Of a stretch of 33,931 bases of DNA, positions 13,300-21,564 are shown one piece after another; position 1 is the stretch's first letter, and every line of letters starts with the position of its first letter. This DNA comes from Myxococcota bacterium. GTDB lineage: Bacteria > Myxococcota_A > UBA9160 > UBA4427. The translations under genes and the position numbers were made by a program. The stretch spans positions 1 to 33,931 of the forward strand of contig CAUJGH010000128.1 in NCBI GenBank assembly GCA_963169575.1, read 5' to 3'. Under the pieces are notes generated by a model. That model did no database searches and had not been told where the DNA came from. It was given only the letters and a program-made list of their open reading frames with translations.

Positions 13300-14543
13300 G
13301 CGGAATCGGATCGACCGGTTCGGGGGAGGCGCTCCTTTCATCGCGGCGCCGGAGGCTCTTGTTCGGAGCCCTCTACTTCTCCGAGGGGGCGCCGGTCGGT
13401 CTGATCTGGTGGGCCTTGCCGGTCTGGCTCCGTGCTGGCGGCATGGCGCCGGGCGAGATCGCGCGGCTGACGGCGCTGGTCGCCTGGCCCTGGGCCCTGA
13501 AATTTCTCTGGGCGCCCTTCATCGACGGGCTGGCCGGGCGACGCTTCGGCATCCCCGGCGCGATCCTCGCGGCGCAAGGCTTCATGATCCTCTCGCTCGC
13601 GCCGCTGCTGCTGGTCGGATTCGAGTCGGTCGAATCCTGGATCGTCGCGCTGCTGCTCGTCCATGCCCTCGCGGCCTCGACCCAGGATGCCGCGATCGAC
13701 ACCCTCGCGATCCATTCCGTCCCCGCGTCCGAGCGCGGCGCGGTCAACGGCTGGATGCAGGTCGGGATGCTCGCCGGGCGGGCGCTCTTCGGGGGCGCTG
13801 CGGTCCTCGTCGCGGCGCGCGTCGGAGAGCAGGCGGTCCTCGCCGGTCTGCTGCTCGCGATCGCGATTCCCGCGTTCGTCCTCCTGCGCGCCGAGGATCT
13901 GCGCGCGCCCTCGCCAGGCGTCGTCCGCCCGCGCCGATCGATCGCCCGCTCGCTCGCGCGGATGTTCCTTCGCCGCACGACATGGATCGGTTTCCTGATC
14001 GCCTCGACGATCGGAGCGAGTTTCGAATCGCTGGCGTCGCTCGCAGGCCCGTTGCTGCTCGACCAGGGCGCGAGCCAGGATCTCGTCGGATTCTTCTTCC
14101 TCGTCCCCTCGGTCCTCTGCATGGCCGCCGGGGCCTTGCTGGGCGGGCGGATCTCCGACGTCTGGGGTCGCCGCCGGGCGACGCTCGTCTTCGAGACCCT
14201 GGCGGCGTTTCTCGTCGCGTGTGTCGGCGCCGCTGCGCTCTGGCTCCCGGGCCGGACCGACGTCTTCTTCGTGCTGCTCGCGAGCGTCTACGTCGCGATG
14301 GGACTGGCGACCGCTGCGCTGTACGCTCAGCTCATGGATCTGACGGAGCGCACCATCGCCGCGACGCAGTTCGGCGCCTTCATGGGCGGGATCAACCTCT
14401 GCTATGTCTGGGCGACGATGCTCGTCGGGTTCCTGATCGATCGGCTCGGATACGGGCCGTCCCTGTTGATCCTTTCGCTCTGCTCGTTCGCGGCTCTGCC
14501 GCTGCTCTTCCTGCTGCCGCAGCGGGATCCGGGCGAGGCATGA
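13296..14543 (+). CDS. MFS transporter, AmpG/PAT-like
   Basis: 415-residue membrane transporter with about twelve hydrophobic helices. The opening YFSEGAPVGLIWWALPVWLR and the following LVAWPWALKFLWAPFIDGL match the signature of the AmpG/acetyl-CoA transporter branch of the MFS, which imports muropeptides (AmpG) or related substrates. The central motif in TQDAAIDTLAIHSVPASERG and the second-half GGRISDVWGRRRATLVFE loop also fit. AmpG of enterobacteria is ~490 residues with two extra C-terminal helices, so this is a shorter member. Substrate specificity cannot be assigned. I chose GTG 13296 because the frame upstream to 13086 is Arg/Ser-rich and unlike protein; there is no good ribosome site, but an upstream mini-ORF ends in overlap with this GTG. 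It is convergent with the CBS gene. Confidence 0.82.
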   Translation: MSGIGSTGSGEALLSSRRRRLLFGALYFSEGAPVGLIWWALPVWLRAGGMAPGEIARLTALVAWPWALKFLWAPFIDGLAGRRFGIPGAILAAQGFMILSLAPLLLVGFESVESWIVALLLVHALAASTQDAAIDTLAIHSVPASERGAVNGWMQVGMLAGRALFGGAAVLVAARVGEQAVLAGLLLAIAIPAFVLLRAEDLRAPSPGVVRPRRSIARSLARMFLRRTTWIGFLIASTIGASFESLASLAGPLLLDQGASQDLVGFFFLVPSVLCMAAGALLGGRISDVWGRRRATLVFETLAAFLVACVGAAALWLPGRTDVFFVLLASVYVAMGLATAALYAQLMDLTERTIAATQFGAFMGGINLCYVWATMLVGFLIDRLGYGPSLLILSLCSFAALPLLFLLPQRDPGEA

Positions 14544-14551
14544 GCGCGATC

Positions 14552-14578
14552 GGGGCGTCTGGGGCGTCTGGGGCGTCT
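14552..14578 (+). repeat. Three tandem copies of GGGGCGTCT
   Basis: Three perfect nine-base copies follow eight bases after the MFS stop, in the 53-base gap before the convergent CBS gene. It is a short simple repeat likely to vary in copy number between strains. Confidence 0.8.
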
Positions 14579-14596
14579 GGAGATCGGTCGCCCCGC

Positions 14597-15100
14597 TCAG
14601 CGCGCGCGGCGCGCCCCGACTTCTTCCGAGGGTTCGCGATAGTCCGGAAAATGTCTGCGCTGGATCCGGCTCTCGTCGACTTCGACCATCGCGCGCAGCA
14701 CGTCCCTGCGCGAAATCTGCCCGACGAGCCGGCCGTCCTCCACGACGGGCAGTCGCTGGACGCTGTGATCGAGGAAGAACTGCGCCAGCGCATAGATGTC
14801 CTGATGGGACTCGACGGCCTGGAAATCCGTACTCATGGAATGCGCGACGACGCCCTCGCCGCCGTGGTCGTCGGCGTAGAAGACGCCCGAGCTCAAGACA
14901 CGCAGACAATCGAACTCCGAACAGATGCCTGCGAGCCGGCCCTCTGCGTCGAGCACGGGCGCGCCCGAGACCTGGTATTTGAGCAGGACGCGCACCGCGT
15001 CGAGGATCGCCATCTCCGGCGTCAGCACGACGAGCGCGCGGGTCATGATGTCGGACGCGGTCGGGAGCGGGGCGGAGAGCGGCGGTCGGATGGAGCTCAT
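14597..15100 (-). CDS. Two-CBS-domain protein
   Basis: 167-residue cytoplasmic protein consisting almost only of a Bateman pair. CBS 1 (~14-75) contains DIMTRALVVLTPEMAILDAV, VSGAPVLDAEGRLAGI and SEFDCLRVL. CBS 2 (~95-155) contains HSMSTDFQAV, QRLPVVEDGRLVGQISRRDVL. CBS pairs bind adenosine nucleotides and usually regulate a partner enzyme or transporter; stand-alone forms act as energy or redox sensors. The partner is not evident. ATG 15100 has GGAGG five bases upstream; the open frame continues 62 codons further but is Arg-rich and unlike protein. The C-terminal tail (~20 residues) is basic. It is convergent with the MFS gene; the alcohol dehydrogenase gene lies 201 bases upstream on the same strand. 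Confidence 0.9.
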   Translation of the reverse strand: MSSIRPPLSAPLPTASDIMTRALVVLTPEMAILDAVRVLLKYQVSGAPVLDAEGRLAGICSEFDCLRVLSSGVFYADDHGGEGVVAHSMSTDFQAVESHQDIYALAQFFLDHSVQRLPVVEDGRLVGQISRRDVLRAMVEVDESRIQRRHFPDYREPSEEVGARRAR

Positions 15101-15301
15101 GGCACACCTCCATTGCCGATACTGCCGCCAGCCTACTCGTCCTGCTCGGATTTGAATAGCCCCGAAGCGCGAATGGCCCCGGGGGCAGGCATTTCTTCTC
15201 TCTCGCGACGCATTTCTGCGCGACGTCTGCTGGTGTCGCTCGGGCGGCCGAATGTTCCTCTGGTCCCGCCGTCCGATCGTGGCCATCCCGTCGACGGCCT
15301 C

Positions 15302-16393
15302 TCAGCCGCCTCCGTCCATCCGGATCACGCTGCGCGCGATCGCGCCGGTGCGCAGCGCGTCGAAGCCCGCGTTGATCTCGTCGAGGCCGATCCAGCGCGA
15401 GACGAGCTCGTCGAGCTTGAGCCGACCCTGCAGATAGAGGTTCACGTAGGTCGGCATGTCGATCCGGAAGCAGGTCGAGCCCATCGACGAGCCCTGGATC
15501 CGCTTCTCGCTGAGCAGGTCGACGGCGTGGAGCTCGATGTTCGTTCCGATCGGGATCATGCCGATCACGGTCGCGGTTCCGCCGACGCCGAGCATCCGGA
15601 AGCATTGCTCGGCGGTCTGCTTGAGCCCGACGGCCTCGATCGCGTGGTCGACACCGCCTCTCGTCAGCTCGACGACCTGCGCGACGGGATCGCCCGCGCT
15701 CGCGTCGACCGTGTCCGTCGCTCCGAACTGCACGGCGAGCGCGAGCTTGTCGCGGATCCGGTCGACGGCGATGATGCGCTCCGCGCCGGCGAGGCGCGCG
15801 CCCTGGATGGCGTTGAGGCCGATGCCGCCGCAGCCGACGACGGCGACCGTGTCGCCGGGGCCGACCTTCGCCGTGTTCTGCGCTGCGCCGACGCCGGTGA
15901 CGACGCTGCAGCCGAGCAGCGCGGCCTTCTCGAGCGGGATCTCCTTCGTGATCTTCACGACGGCTCTTTCGTGGACGAGCATCTGCTCGGCATAACACGA
16001 GAGCTCGAAGTACTGGTGCACGGGCTGGCCGCCGCGGCTGAGCCGCGGCTTTTCGCCGGGGCGGCGCAGGAGCCCCTCGTGGGAGCAGAGATGCGATCGG
16101 CCGCGCAGGCATTGTCGACACGCGCCGCAGGCCATCGAAACGCAGGTGACGACGTGGTCGCCGGGCGCCACGTAGTCGACTTCGGATCCCACGGCCTCGA
16201 CGACGCCCGAGGCCTCGTGGCCCAGCACGGTCGGGCAGGCGCAGGGATATTTGCCCTCCTGGAAATGCAGGTCGCTATGGCAGATGCCCGAAGCGACGGT
16301 CCGGATCAGGACTTCGCGCGGCCCGGGCGAGTCGACGGTGACGTCGAGGATCTCGAGGGGCTTTCCGACTTCGGTGAGGACGGCGGCTCGCAT
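15302..16393 (-). CDS. Zinc-dependent alcohol dehydrogenase (MDR family)
   Basis: 363-residue NAD(P)-dependent medium-chain dehydrogenase. Catalytic zinc ligands are C38 (GICHSDLH), H59/E60 (GHEASGVVEAVG) and the later Cys in LLGCSVVTG. The structural zinc cysteines are at 89, 92, 95 and 103. The nucleotide-binding motif VVGCGGIGLNAIQGARLAGA is followed by an acidic residue in IIAVDR, which favours NAD. Overall it resembles the class III/NDMA-type alcohol dehydrogenase branch, with oxidation of primary or secondary alcohols as the general reaction. GGAGAAG is placed eight bases before ATG 16393. It is divergent from an amidohydrolase and lies beside acyl-CoA dehydrogenases, which fits alcohol-to-acid catabolism; the substrate is unknown. 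Confidence 0.92.
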   Translation of the reverse strand: MRAAVLTEVGKPLEILDVTVDSPGPREVLIRTVASGICHSDLHFQEGKYPCACPTVLGHEASGVVEAVGSEVDYVAPGDHVVTCVSMACGACRQCLRGRSHLCSHEGLLRRPGEKPRLSRGGQPVHQYFELSCYAEQMLVHERAVVKITKEIPLEKAALLGCSVVTGVGAAQNTAKVGPGDTVAVVGCGGIGLNAIQGARLAGAERIIAVDRIRDKLALAVQFGATDTVDASAGDPVAQVVELTRGGVDHAIEAVGLKQTAEQCFRMLGVGGTATVIGMIPIGTNIELHAVDLLSEKRIQGSSMGSTCFRIDMPTYVNLYLQGRLKLDELVSRWIGLDEINAGFDALRTGAIARSVIRMDGGG

Positions 16394-16708
16394 GCGGGGC
16401 TTCTCCGGGGATGCATCGATCGAATCGCGAAGCGGGACGGCGCAGCGATCGTCGCTGCTCCGCTTCGCACCGGCGCGATGATGGCTCTTTCGGGGCTCCC
16501 GAACGGTAGCCGGATTGCGACGCGTCCGGACGATCCGGGGGAGGCCGGCGCGCGGGTCATCGCTGCGCCGGATGCCGTTCGCGCCGGCCGGATGCTACTG
16601 ATCGTTCGGTCCATCCCGCATCCCGCCCCGAGCTTCTCGTGGAGCGTGTCCGCGGCGAGTGAAGAGAGAAGCGCGAAGAAGCGCGAAGAGTCGCGAGGAG
16701 GAGAAGCA
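16394..16708. other. 315-base divergent spacer between dehydrogenase and amidohydrolase
   Basis: No gene seen. Near the amidohydrolase start there are two tandem copies of GAAGCGCGAA (16668-16677, 16678-16687) and a degenerate third copy. A possible -10 region, GCTACTGAT, lies at about 16592-16600. Both divergent promoters must be here. Confidence 0.45.
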
Positions 16709-18430
16709 ATGCTCGACGTCATCGTTCGGGGCGGCCAGCTCGTCGACGGCACCGGCAATCCCGCCCGGACGGCGGACGTCGCGATCGCTGCGGGACGGGT
16801 CGTCGCCGTCGGTCGGCTCGACGAATCGGCCCGGGTCGAAATCGATGCCGACGGCCTCGTCGTCTGTCCGGGATTCGTCGATCCGCATACCCATTACGAC
16901 GCCCAGCTCTTCTGGGATCCCCATGCCGATCCGTCGAGCATCCATGGCGTCACCTCCGTCATCGGCGGCAACTGCTCCTTCGCCCTGGCGCCGATCCGCG
17001 CCGGCGACGCGGACTACACGCGCCGCATGATGGCGAGGGTCGAGGGGATGCCGCTCGCGGCCCTGGAGGAAGGTGTCCCCTGGCGCTGGGAGTCCTTCGG
17101 CGACTATCTCGGCGCGCTCGATGGGCGGATCGCGGTCAACGCCGGGTTCATCGCCGGTCATTCGGCGCTTCGGCGTTATGTCCTCGGGCCCGACGCCAAT
17201 CGCCGTGCGGCATCGCCGGACGAGCTTCGCCGGCTCCGCGAGGTGCTCGCTGCGTCGATCGAGGCCGGGGCGCTCGGTCTCTCGACCGACATCTCCGAAT
17301 CCCACATGGATGGCGATGGCGCGCCCATCCCGGCGAAAGGTGCGACCCCCGAAGAGCGGCTCGCGCTCTGCGAGATCGTCGGCCGCCACGAAGGAACGAC
17401 GCTGTCGGGCATCTTCGAAGGCGGAAGCAACGGCTGGAGCGACTTCGAGCGCGATCATCTCGTGCGGATGTCCGCCACGGCGAACCGCGTGCTCAACTGG
17501 AATCTGATGGTCGTCGATGCGAGCGTCCCCGAGCGCGCCCGCAGCCAGCTCGAGCTCTCGCACCACGCGCGTGCCCAGGGCGGGCGAATCGTCGCGCTGC
17601 TCATGCCCGTCATCGTCCCGATGAACATGAGCTTCGGAAACTATTGTGCGCTCTTCCTGATCCCGGGCTGGCGCGAGACCATGGCGCTGCCCCCCGCACA
17701 GCGCATGGCCGCGCTGGCCGATCCTGCAACGCAATCGCTGCTCCAGGCGACGGCGACCAGCCCGAAGGCGGGGATGTTCCGGCGACTCTCCGATTTCGCC
17801 GGGTACGTCATCGGCGACACCTTTTCCGAGGCGAATCGGGGGCTGACGGGTCGCAGCGTCCGGGACATCGCCGCCGAGCGCGGCCTCGAGCCTTTCGAGG
17901 CGCTGATTCGCGTCGTGCTCGCCGACGATCTCCGAACGGTCCTCTGGCCCTCGGCGCCCGACGACGACGACGCGCATTGGGCGCTGCGCGCGAGCCTCTG
18001 GGACGATCCGGACATCCTGCTCGCCGGATCCGATGCGGGCGCGCATCTCGATCGCATGTGCGGCGGCTCGTACCCGACGCAGTTCCTCGCCGATTGTCTG
18101 CGCGGCCGGCGCTTGATGTCGCTCGAGCGGGCCGTCCACGAACTCTCCGCCAAGCCGGCGCGGCTCTTCGGACTGCGAGACCGGGGCCTCGTCGCACCTG
18201 GGGCATACGCCGATCTCGTGGTCTTCGATCCGACCTCGGTCGGCGCTGCGCCGGCCCGGCTGGTACACGACCTCCCGGGCGGCTCCGCGCGCGTCACGGC
18301 GGACTCGATCGGCGTGCGTCACGTGTTCGTGAACGGCGTCGAGACGGTTCGCGAGGGCAGGGTCACGGGCGCGAAGCCCGGGACGGTCCTGCGGTCGGGG
18401 CGCGACACGGCGACCGTGACCGCCCGCTGA
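16709..18430 (+). CDS. D-aminoacylase-type amidohydrolase
   Basis: 573-residue metal-dependent hydrolase of the N-acyl-D-amino-acid deacylase branch (Amidohydro_3). It opens with DVIVRGGQLVDGTGNPARTADVAI, the usual beta-sandwich. The metal motif is H60-T-H62 (FVDPHTHYDAQ), with C89 in GGNCSF matching the Cys ligand of D-aminoacylases. The later GHSALR, the catalytic D442 in AGSDAGAH and the closing ADLVVFDP are also present. The family hydrolyses N-acyl-D-amino acids, but many relatives act on other cyclic or linear amides. It is ~80 residues longer than typical D-aminoacylases (~490). GGAGGAGA lies six bases before ATG 16709. It is followed by a hairpin and then the acyl-CoA dehydrogenases, so a link to acyl catabolism is possible. 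Confidence 0.88.
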   Translation: MLDVIVRGGQLVDGTGNPARTADVAIAAGRVVAVGRLDESARVEIDADGLVVCPGFVDPHTHYDAQLFWDPHADPSSIHGVTSVIGGNCSFALAPIRAGDADYTRRMMARVEGMPLAALEEGVPWRWESFGDYLGALDGRIAVNAGFIAGHSALRRYVLGPDANRRAASPDELRRLREVLAASIEAGALGLSTDISESHMDGDGAPIPAKGATPEERLALCEIVGRHEGTTLSGIFEGGSNGWSDFERDHLVRMSATANRVLNWNLMVVDASVPERARSQLELSHHARAQGGRIVALLMPVIVPMNMSFGNYCALFLIPGWRETMALPPAQRMAALADPATQSLLQATATSPKAGMFRRLSDFAGYVIGDTFSEANRGLTGRSVRDIAAERGLEPFEALIRVVLADDLRTVLWPSAPDDDDAHWALRASLWDDPDILLAGSDAGAHLDRMCGGSYPTQFLADCLRGRRLMSLERAVHELSAKPARLFGLRDRGLVAPGAYADLVVFDPTSVGAAPARLVHDLPGGSARVTADSIGVRHVFVNGVETVREGRVTGAKPGTVLRSGRDTATVTAR

Positions 18431-18438
18431 TCGCGCCG

Positions 18439-18457
18439 GCGGACGCGCAGAGTCCGC
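18439..18457 (+). terminator. Hairpin after the amidohydrolase gene
   Basis: GCGGAC and GTCCGC form a six-base stem with a seven-base loop, eight bases after the stop. There is no T-run. CTATCGT directly after it could be a -10 for the acyl-CoA dehydrogenase operon, so the site may mark the operon boundary. Confidence 0.35.
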
Positions 18458-18488
18458 GGCTATCGTCCGGGGCGAAGGAGACCCCGCG

Positions 18489-19733
18489 ATGAGCGATTCG
18501 AAGAGGACGATCGGCGAGGCCGAGCTGCGCGACCGGGTACGGGCGCTGCTCGCGCAGGCGCATCCCGACGCGGTCGATCGCGTCACGTTCCGCCGCGCGC
18601 AATACGATCACGGCCTCGCCTGGGTCCACTTTCCCGAAGGTTACGGCGGGCTCGGTCTCAGCCCCGGCATGCAATCGATCGTCGACGACGAGATCGCCCT
18701 CCATGCGCGGACGATCTACTGGAATCTCGCCATCAACGCGATCGGCATCGGCATGGGCGCGCCGACCGTGATGACCTACGCGGCGGAGCACTACAAGCAG
18801 CAGCTGCTGCCGCGCATCTTCACCGGCGAGGACATCTGGTGCCAACTCTTCAGCGAGCCGAGCGCCGGCTCCGACGTCGCGGGTCTCGCGACGCGCGCCG
18901 TCCGCGACGGCGACGACTGGATCGTGAACGGACAGAAGGTCTGGGCTTCGATCGCCCACAAATCGAGCTGGGCGATGCTGCTCGCACGCACCGATCCGAA
19001 CAAGCCGAAGCACGACGGGCTCTCCTATTTCCTGCTCGACATGAAGTCGCCGGGCGTCGACGTTCGCCCGCTCTACCAGATCACCGGCGATGCCGAGTTC
19101 AACGAGGTCTTCCTGAACGACGTGCGCATCCCCGGCGACCGCATTCTCGGCAAGGAGGGGATGGGCTGGCGCGTCGCGATCACGACGCTCATGAACGAAC
19201 GCGTCGCGCTCGGCGGCTCGTCGCGGCCGGGCCATGGGCTGTCGGAAAAGCTGCTGAATCTCTGGCGCGAGGAAGGGCCCTCGGGCCCGCGCGGCGCGGA
19301 TGGGCGCTCGGCCGCCGAGATCGCCGTGCTGCGCGACGCGGTCGTCCGGCTCCACATCGAGTCGGAGCTGCTCGGCATCACGAACCAGCGTACGAAATCC
19401 GCGATGCGCGCGGGCAACCCCGGTCCCGAGGGCTCCGTCGCGAAGCTCGTGCAGGCGGAGCTCAACAAGAAGATCACGGAGCTCGGGCTCGAGCTGATCG
19501 GCTCGGACGCGCTCGTCTACGAGACGGGCTATCCGCTGCGCCGCGGCGAGGACTTTCCCGCGCGAACGCGTCGGGAGAACGCCAAGCACGACTTCCTGCG
19601 CGCCCGTGCCAACTCGATCGAGGGCGGGACCTCCGAGGTCATGCGCAACATCCTGGCCGAGCGGATGCTGGGTCTGCCCGGCGAGCCGCGGGTCGACAAG
19701 GACGTGGCCTGGAAGGACATCCCGCGCGGTTAG
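18489..19733 (+). CDS. Acyl-CoA dehydrogenase, alpha-type subunit
   Basis: 414-residue FAD enzyme introducing the alpha-beta double bond in an acyl-CoA. Family motifs are LFSEPSAGSDVAGL and the following WIVNGQKVWAS; the catalytic base is E378 in NSIEGGTSEVMRN, followed by ILAERMLGLP. The Arg-Tyr/Asp-Gln-Phe-Gly FAD motif of the C-terminal domain is not present. In contrast, the next gene has that motif but lacks the Glu. This pattern is known for alpha2beta2 acyl-CoA dehydrogenases of steroid side-chain degraders (FadE/ChsE pairs). AAGGAG sits about eight bases before ATG 18489. The beta-type gene starts 35 bases after the stop. The exact acyl chain is unknown. Confidence 0.93.
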   Translation: MSDSKRTIGEAELRDRVRALLAQAHPDAVDRVTFRRAQYDHGLAWVHFPEGYGGLGLSPGMQSIVDDEIALHARTIYWNLAINAIGIGMGAPTVMTYAAEHYKQQLLPRIFTGEDIWCQLFSEPSAGSDVAGLATRAVRDGDDWIVNGQKVWASIAHKSSWAMLLARTDPNKPKHDGLSYFLLDMKSPGVDVRPLYQITGDAEFNEVFLNDVRIPGDRILGKEGMGWRVAITTLMNERVALGGSSRPGHGLSEKLLNLWREEGPSGPRGADGRSAAEIAVLRDAVVRLHIESELLGITNQRTKSAMRAGNPGPEGSVAKLVQAELNKKITELGLELIGSDALVYETGYPLRRGEDFPARTRRENAKHDFLRARANSIEGGTSEVMRNILAERMLGLPGEPRVDKDVAWKDIPRG

Positions 19734-19768
19734 GCGGGCATCGGGAAAGGCGAGAGGCGAGGGGCGAG

Positions 19769-20878
19769 ATGGACATCCGTTTCAGCGACGAGCACGAAGA
19801 GCTGCGACGCACGATCCGGCAATTCCTGTCGGCCGAGTCGGGAGAGCAGGCGGTTCGGGCGGCGATGGCGACCGAGCGCGGCCACGACCCGAAGCTCTGG
19901 CAGCGCATGGCGCAGGAGCTCGGTCTCGCAGGCCTCGTCGTGCCCGAGAACTTCGGCGGCGCCGGCATGGGGCCGATCGAGGCCCTGGTCGCCTTCGAGG
20001 AGATGGGGCGCGTACTGGTCTGCGCACCGGCGCTCGCGAGCCATTTCGCCGCCAATGCGATCCTCGCGGTCGCCGGCGAAGCCGACCAGGAAGCGCTCCT
20101 GCCGGGGATCGCCGCGGGGACCTCGCTCGCGACGGTGGCCCATGTCGACGCCGCCGGTCGCTGGGATCTCTCCATCGTTTCGAACGAAGCGCGCCGCGAA
20201 GGTGAGAGCTGGCGCCTCGATGGCGTCTGGCGTTATGTCCTCGATGGCCACGTCGCCGATCGGCTGCTGCTGGTCGCCCGCGTTCCGGACGGGCTCGGTC
20301 TCTTCCTCGTCGAAGGCGAGGCGACCGGACTGACCCGCAAGGCCCTGCCGGGCCTCGATCTCACGCGGCGACTCGCCGAGCTGCGCTGCAGCGCCGTCGC
20401 CGCCCGGCGGATCGGTGAGGGCGATGCTCGCCCCGGGCTCGAACGAGCGCTCCAACTGACGATCGCCGCGCTCGTCGCCGAGCAGACCGGCGGCGCCGCG
20501 CGCTGCCTCGAGATCGCGACGGATTACGCGAAGTCCCGCTACCAGTTCGGACGCCCGATCGGCTCCTTCCAGGCGATCAAGCACCACTGCGCCGACCTGC
20601 TGGTCTCCGTCGAGCTGATGAGATCCGCCGCCTACCATGCGAGCTTCGTCGCCGCGACCGGCGAGGGCGACCTCGAGACGGCCGTGCATCAGGCGAAGGC
20701 CTGGTGCTCGGAGGCGTATTTCGAGGTTGCCGCGGAGAACATCCAGATCCACGGCGGCATGGGCTTCACCTGGGAATACCCGGCCCATCTCTATCTGAAG
20801 CGCGCGAAGTCGAGCGAGGTCCTGTTCGGCAGCCCCGCTCGCCACCGCGAGCAGATCGGCGAGCGGCTCGGGCTCTGA
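19769..20878 (+). CDS. Acyl-CoA dehydrogenase, beta-type subunit
   Basis: 369-residue partner of the preceding dehydrogenase. The N-terminal helical domain (MDIRFSDEHEELRRTIRQFL) and the middle strand domain are intact. The C-terminal domain has the FAD-binding motif SRYQFGRPIGSFQAIKH and IQIHGGMGFTWEY, but the position of the catalytic Glu is occupied by KRAKSSEVLFGS, so this subunit should not be able to abstract the proton alone. Together the two genes supply one full active site, as in FadE/ChsE heterotetramers. ATG 19769 is preceded by GAGGCGAGGGGCGAG, a purine-rich stretch. It is the second gene of the operon and is convergent, 41 bases apart, with the isomerase-like gene. Confidence 0.92.
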   Translation: MDIRFSDEHEELRRTIRQFLSAESGEQAVRAAMATERGHDPKLWQRMAQELGLAGLVVPENFGGAGMGPIEALVAFEEMGRVLVCAPALASHFAANAILAVAGEADQEALLPGIAAGTSLATVAHVDAAGRWDLSIVSNEARREGESWRLDGVWRYVLDGHVADRLLLVARVPDGLGLFLVEGEATGLTRKALPGLDLTRRLAELRCSAVAARRIGEGDARPGLERALQLTIAALVAEQTGGAARCLEIATDYAKSRYQFGRPIGSFQAIKHHCADLLVSVELMRSAAYHASFVAATGEGDLETAVHQAKAWCSEAYFEVAAENIQIHGGMGFTWEYPAHLYLKRAKSSEVLFGSPARHREQIGERLGL

Positions 20879-20919
20879 TGCGCGGAGCGAATGTCTGGGG
20901 ACCTCGGGCGCGCGACCGG

Positions 20920-21564
20920 CTACTGCCGCGCCGATTCCCTCGACGCCGCGACGGTGACGCCGTCGAAGTCGACGTAGGGTGCTCGCCGAAACAGATCCGG
21001 ATCCCGAAGGAATTCGACGAAGAGGGGCGTCGCATCGTCGCCCCAGAACAGCTCGCCCCGGTGGGCGAACGTGGGAACGCCGTAGACACCACGCGCGATC
21101 GCCTCCGCGGTGTTTGCGTGGAGTCTCTGCTTGACGGCGGGATCGCCGATCACCGTCTCGACGTCCGGGAGCGCGAGAGACCGTGCGATGGCGGCCATGC
21201 TCGCCGGGTCCTGTCCGTCCTGCCCCTCGCCCCAGACGTGCCGATAGATCGTCCGGACCGATTCGACCGTCTCGCCCGCGGCGATGCAGAGGCGAAGGAG
21301 CGTCAGTGGATTGAAGGGATGTCGCGGCGGGCCGGCGAATGGAAGGCCGCGGGAGGCGGCCAGCCAGCGCGTGAAGAAGTAGGTCTGTCGCTTCTTGGCG
21401 GGGATTTCCGCGGGCCCTTTGTGTCCCCAGTGGTTCAAGAGCGCCGCGAAGAGAACGGGTCTCGGACGGACCACGAGGTCTTCGGGGAGGTCGCCGAACC
21501 GGGAGAGCTGCAGATAGGGGTAGGGTGAAATGAAATCGAAATACCAATCGACCTCGCGTGTCAT
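20920..21564 (-). CDS. 2-Hydroxychromene-2-carboxylate isomerase-like protein (DsbA fold)
   Basis: 214-residue cytoplasmic protein of the DsbA/GST-kappa group. The active-site motif YFDFISPYPYLQL carries the Ser (S13) that replaces the redox Cys of DsbA and binds glutathione in characterised isomerases. The later GVPTFAHRGELFWGDD (cis-Pro loop) and the middle helical insertion (TLLRLCIAAGE, AMAAIARSL) also fit. In naphthalene degradation the enzyme isomerises 2-hydroxychromene-2-carboxylate; in this type of genome homologues often sit beside acyl-CoA dehydrogenases without known substrate. There is no signal peptide, so a disulfide role is unlikely. ATG 21564 has no clear ribosome site, but the frame upstream to 22170 is Arg/Ser-rich and not protein-like. 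Confidence 0.85.
   Translation of the reverse strand: MTREVDWYFDFISPYPYLQLSRFGDLPEDLVVRPRPVLFAALLNHWGHKGPAEIPAKKRQTYFFTRWLAASRGLPFAGPPRHPFNPLTLLRLCIAAGETVESVRTIYRHVWGEGQDGQDPASMAAIARSLALPDVETVIGDPAVKQRLHANTAEAIARGVYGVPTFAHRGELFWGDDATPLFVEFLRDPDLFRRAPYVDFDGVTVAASRESARQ

Noticed and set aside
14552-14578. Tandem repeat considered as a CRISPR or attachment site
   Set aside because: Units are nine bases with no spacers, and there are no cas, integrase or transposase genes in the window.
12668-16708. 1347 codons upstream of, and in frame with, the amidohydrolase start
   Set aside because: It crosses MFS, CBS and dehydrogenase genes in a non-coding phase; the real amidohydrolase starts at 16709 with a strong ribosome site.
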